Shown here one piece after another: positions 60,930-64,000 of a stretch of DNA of 64,000 nucleotides. The DNA lies in contig NW_026570293.1 of NCBI RefSeq assembly GCF_019649055.1, forward strand, positions 186,001 through 250,000, written 5' to 3'. Position 1 is the stretch's first letter, and the number at the start of each line of letters is the position of its first letter. This DNA comes from Paramacrobiotus metropolitanus (taxonomy: Eukaryota > Tardigrada > Eutardigrada > Parachela > Macrobiotidae). A model generated the notes under the pieces. It saw only the letters and a program-made list of their open reading frames with translations, was not told the DNA's origin and did not search any database. Position numbers and translations under genes: made by a program.

Positions 60930-61708
60930 TTATTCAATTCCATTAGGCAGGTCAGCATTAACGTGGATTCGCACTTTCAACGAGAAATCATTAGGATTGA
61001 CGTACCCTTTCCCCGGCTGCAGTAAGACCTTTGAACACAACTTACGTTAAACCAGTGCAACGAAAGGTTTTACAGATGCTTTTACCTCCATAGGCACAGT
61101 ACCGACGCATCGGGAATCATATTCGCCTTTGCGGAACAGATGGGATGTCACTGCAACATGTTAAGCCAACATTTGCGCAGATTGTATGCTATGAATAACC
61201 GTGCAAACAACGCACCGCTCGCAACCGCTATAGTTTCAGCTTTCCACGGGATTACACGAAATTCCGCCGTGGCCTGACACGCCCACGAATCCGCTTCTGG
61301 ATTGCCACGGCACTGCAGGTACATGCCCAAAGAACGAACTCCACCGAAGAAGCTCTTAACCAACTGCATTCTCCTGCACAATGATATGTAGTAATGGCGT
61401 TGATCTACCTTTTTTTAAACCGTACTCGTACGGCAAATATTTTCATTGGGTTACACAGAATTATGAACATTGGTCAAACGCTAAATCACGCAGCACATTA
61501 TTTCAGCATATAATACACTTCATCCAGCCTATCTACGACTTGGTTGATATTTGTTCTTTGCGCTACCTTACCACAGCAGCTTCCGGACGACGATGGGTTC
61601 ACTGCAGAACGTATTTCTATACCCGTTTGTATTCTCGAGCGTTCTGACGTCCGGAATCGTACAAGTGATGACACCCTCTGCGCGCACATCTAGGAAAAGT
61701 CGCACCAT
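60930..61708 (-). CDS. USP7-like TRAF/MATH domain frame (four exons)
   Basis: Exons: 61572-61708 (ATG at 61708), 61216-61373, 61086-61150, 60930-61028. Phases match, giving 152 aa. The whole length aligns by eye with the N-terminal MATH domain of USP7: a strand ending PIVVRKLLW, then MYLQCRGNPEADSWACQA, then TSHLFRKGEYDS, then PGKGYVNPNDFSLKVRIHV. In USP7 this domain binds short peptides of substrates such as p53 and MDM2 (family knowledge). No protease domain follows. The ATG is four bases after the stop of the upstream BTB-BACK frame and no splice acceptor lies between them. The two frames therefore probably share an exon and a transcript. Confidence 0.65.
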
Positions 61709-61712
61709 ACAA

Positions 61713-63882
61713 CTAGAAATTCTTAACACTGACGATAGTCAACATGAGAATGCGCCAACTTTGTCGGGGCTTTGTCGGGAACGGCAGCGGCGGTTTGTTT
61801 CGAGCGTTCTTGTAGTGGAAAATGTCCCATCCCTCCGATTGTAGCAATAAACCACTCTAAAGAAAAATAAGGCAGCCCTTTTTGAACGCTTTTGCCTTAG
61901 CTCAAGACTTGTAAACCGACTAGAAGACCGCACCTTGACGGGACCATCCAGCAGCTCGGCATGGCTCAAGAGCGGGAAGCGCAGGAGATACAGCTCCTGG
62001 CCCAGTACTTCCCGCCGATTGGCAGAAGAAGGCTCCATGTTCCTTAGCGCGCACACGTTAGCCGCCCACCTGACAAAAACAGTCTCGATCTCGCAACAAC
62101 AATCTCGATCGTATGTTCTGGACAAATGAGCGCCTGTACGGCTCTACCAGTTGTACCTGTCAACTGCCCCACAAATGGTGTCTTCATTGGCGGTCAACGT
62201 ATCCCGTTGGAGAATAATGCGTAATGCTTCCTGTCCAATCGCGCCGAAGTGCGGCGAAAACCAGACCGACACCGCTGATGTATCAATCAAACATAAACAC
62301 CGCACCAGGATGCTCGGCGCCGAAGTTTCGTACAGAATCGCCTAGGCAACACAAGCAGATTAAGGGAAAATGGCCCGGTACATAGTGTAACATAAAGTGA
62401 TTCGGAGGGCGCGAAAGCGAAAGTTTTAGTGTATGTATCCCATTTTTGGCATGATGTACCGGGCCATTTTCCTTAATATCTGCGACTGTAAACTGCCAGG
62501 AAAACGTGATAAGCCGCCGAGACCTACGTTGTCCAGAATATCCAGGCAGTTGCTGGTGTTGAGCGTATCCAGGACAAAGTCAGTGCACATGCCGACCAAG
62601 AGTGGTAAGTCGTACTTGTCCGCGCAACCCAGTGTGGAGAAGACGTTATCCAGGGTGAAATCCGTCACGGCGTCGGTGTAGATAAAGCTGTACAATGGAC
62701 GGCGTAGTGTAATGCACTGCATTCACTGCAGAGGGCGATAAAAAAGCGGACAACATACCTGAGCATATTAGCGAAGGCGTCGGGAAGAATGTCGGGAATA
62801 CCGATGGGAGCTGAGCAGTTATCGGCCAAACTGCCAAAGAACATGGCATGGAACACCGTGCTGCGCGCACCCATTATCAACCTTTATCATAAAACCGATC
62901 ACTGAGAAGATGAAATTAATTAACTAATTCATTATGGCGAAGGAAAAATCGACTGCATTGTGTAGTAATTACTGCGAATATGTATCTGTTTAATATCTGT
63001 ACATCCACAGTCTGATCTACATAGCGTCCTGTCTTACCTTCACCTCTTTTAATCGCATATGAACGATACTCTCTTTAGTTTTATTAGCATAAGACAGTCG
63101 CATATTCAAACATAACAAAACCATTAACAAACATCCAAAAATCACAGTAAACAGCACTATCTTTCAGCTTTCTTTTTCATGCACTATTGTTATGATAATT
63201 TTTATCATCAGTATACGTTCATGATAACTTCGTCCTGCACAACTCGGTTCGTTAATTTCTGGTACTATATTTATCATAAAGTGTAACGTAGGTATTTTTT
63301 AAAAATTTTTGTATTAATTTTTATTTCAAACTTGTATATGTCCAAGCAAATGCCATTTACATTTAAAACTCAAAAAAGCCAATAGCTAGAGCAAATAAAA
63401 CAGCTCGAGCTCTCTTGAAGTAGATATTTTATTATAAAATATCATTAGGGTATCCTTTTTCGTTGTTCATGCAATAGCCAATTAACATAACAACAAGCCA
63501 GCGCTGATAGACACTAAATAAAAGTTCGAATTTATACGTCCGTGCATTGAAAACATTACCAAAATCTACGCTTACCCTACCAATTTTGGTCGCGCTCTTA
63601 ATGTACCAAAAACAGCGACCGCATTTCCTTTAACAACAACCAGACTCAAACGTTTTATTGGTATTCTTATTTTATTGATAGAACCAATTACACTACAAGA
63701 TGCCACAAATTTAGCGCTTACCGGTGAGCTGAGAAGATCTTGACGGGGCCATAATCACGTCCCACCGCGAACTGAACATCGCTCATGTCTTCACAGCACA
63801 GCAACTGCTTTACACAATCACTCATCTTTGCCATCCCGGTACGCCGCTCCGCGTCCGTGTTTTGTGAGGAATTTCGGGACAT
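61713..63882 (-). CDS. BTB-BACK protein without Tudor-like tail, copy J
   Basis: Exons: 63722-63882, 62759-62881, 62528-62687, 62157-62341, 61934-62069, 61713-61856. Phases are consistent and encode 302 aa. It is the most diverged copy: BTB (DMSDVQFAVGRDYGPVKIF, then ARSTVFHAMFFGSLADN, then GCADKYDLPLL), BACK (RREVLGQELYLLRFPLL) and the SGLLLQSE segment that normally leads into the C-terminal domain. The frame then ends at TAG (61713-61715) and the MATH frame begins. Removing one T in the TTT before the stop would join the two frames. Intron 1 is long (840 bp) and intron 3 holds a TTAA-flanked MITE. A CUL3-adaptor role is inferred. Confidence 0.75.
62364..62472. mobile_element. 109-bp MITE with TTAA target duplication
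   Basis: Terminal inverted repeats GGAAAATGGCCCGGTACAT / TGTACCGGGCCATTTTCC are flanked by TTAA at 62360-62363 and 62473-62476. It lies in intron 3 of BTB copy J. The TTAA duplication is the signature of piggyBac-type transposition, although the ends differ from the two piggyBac copies here. A truncated relative lies at 52510-52601. Confidence 0.85.
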
Positions 63883-64000
63883 AGCTGCAGGGATTCTGAA
63901 TCTGCGGATTAAAATCGCTACATCGCTGGTATGATGTGACACAATTCGTGGTTAGCACTCAACAATTGTATTCTGCAGCGCAAGCCAAACGCATGTAATG

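Overview
The window is eukaryotic nuclear DNA. Genes are split by GT-AG introns, mostly 50-200 bp, and there are no operons or ribosome binding sites. The protein families (BTB-BACK, PR/SET, THAP, C2H2, TRAF/MATH, piggyBac) point to an invertebrate animal. The dense array of rapidly evolving BTB-BACK paralogues recalls tardigrades, but that species guess is inference from memory of the family and is not shown by the sequence. All exon models were built by hand from splice signals, reading-frame phase and paralogue comparison.

Left part (1-16.7 kb): mostly AT-rich DNA without recognisable genes. It holds a two-exon P-loop NTPase/GTPase-like gene (7.0-8.5 kb, minus), a small cysteine-rich probably secreted protein (13.3-14.2 kb, plus) and a 51-bp minisatellite (14.9-15.9 kb).

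Middle (16.7-45 kb): an array of BTB-BACK genes on both strands with a fixed six-exon plan; internal exons 2 to 5 are typically 120, 160, 179 and 136 bp. After BACK the family lacks the PHR domain of BTBD3/6. It has instead a roughly 120-residue segment that looks like two Tudor/Agenet-type units. One copy is clean (20.6-22.3 kb). Others have a single frame anomaly (22.9-24.8, 31.2-32.8 kb), a truncating lesion (16.7-18.6, 35.3-41.7 kb) or are decayed (26.2-29.0, 29.5-30.7 kb). The array contains a Tigger/pogo-like MITE, a foldback element, a LINE 3' fragment, a tRNA-related SINE and a complete piggyBac element.

Right part (42.6-64 kb): two related PR/SET genes on the minus strand. One (42.6-48.5 kb) reads as a single chimeric frame: THAP, zinc knuckle, PR/SET, acidic linker, SANT-like domain, then the back half of a BTB-BACK gene. 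Its junction runs through a former BTB intron. The other (49.4-59.5 kb) encodes zinc knuckle, PR/SET, AT-hook-like linker, SANT-like repeats and nine C2H2 fingers, and carries the second piggyBac copy in intron 1. At the right edge a BTB-BACK gene (61.7-63.9 kb) is followed four bases later, apparently on the same transcript, by a USP7-like MATH domain frame (60.9-61.7 kb).

The two piggyBac copies differ, as far as I can see, only in homopolymer lengths. Several host genes are also broken by one-base homopolymer changes. Some 'pseudogene' lesions here may therefore be uncorrected long-read base-calling errors.
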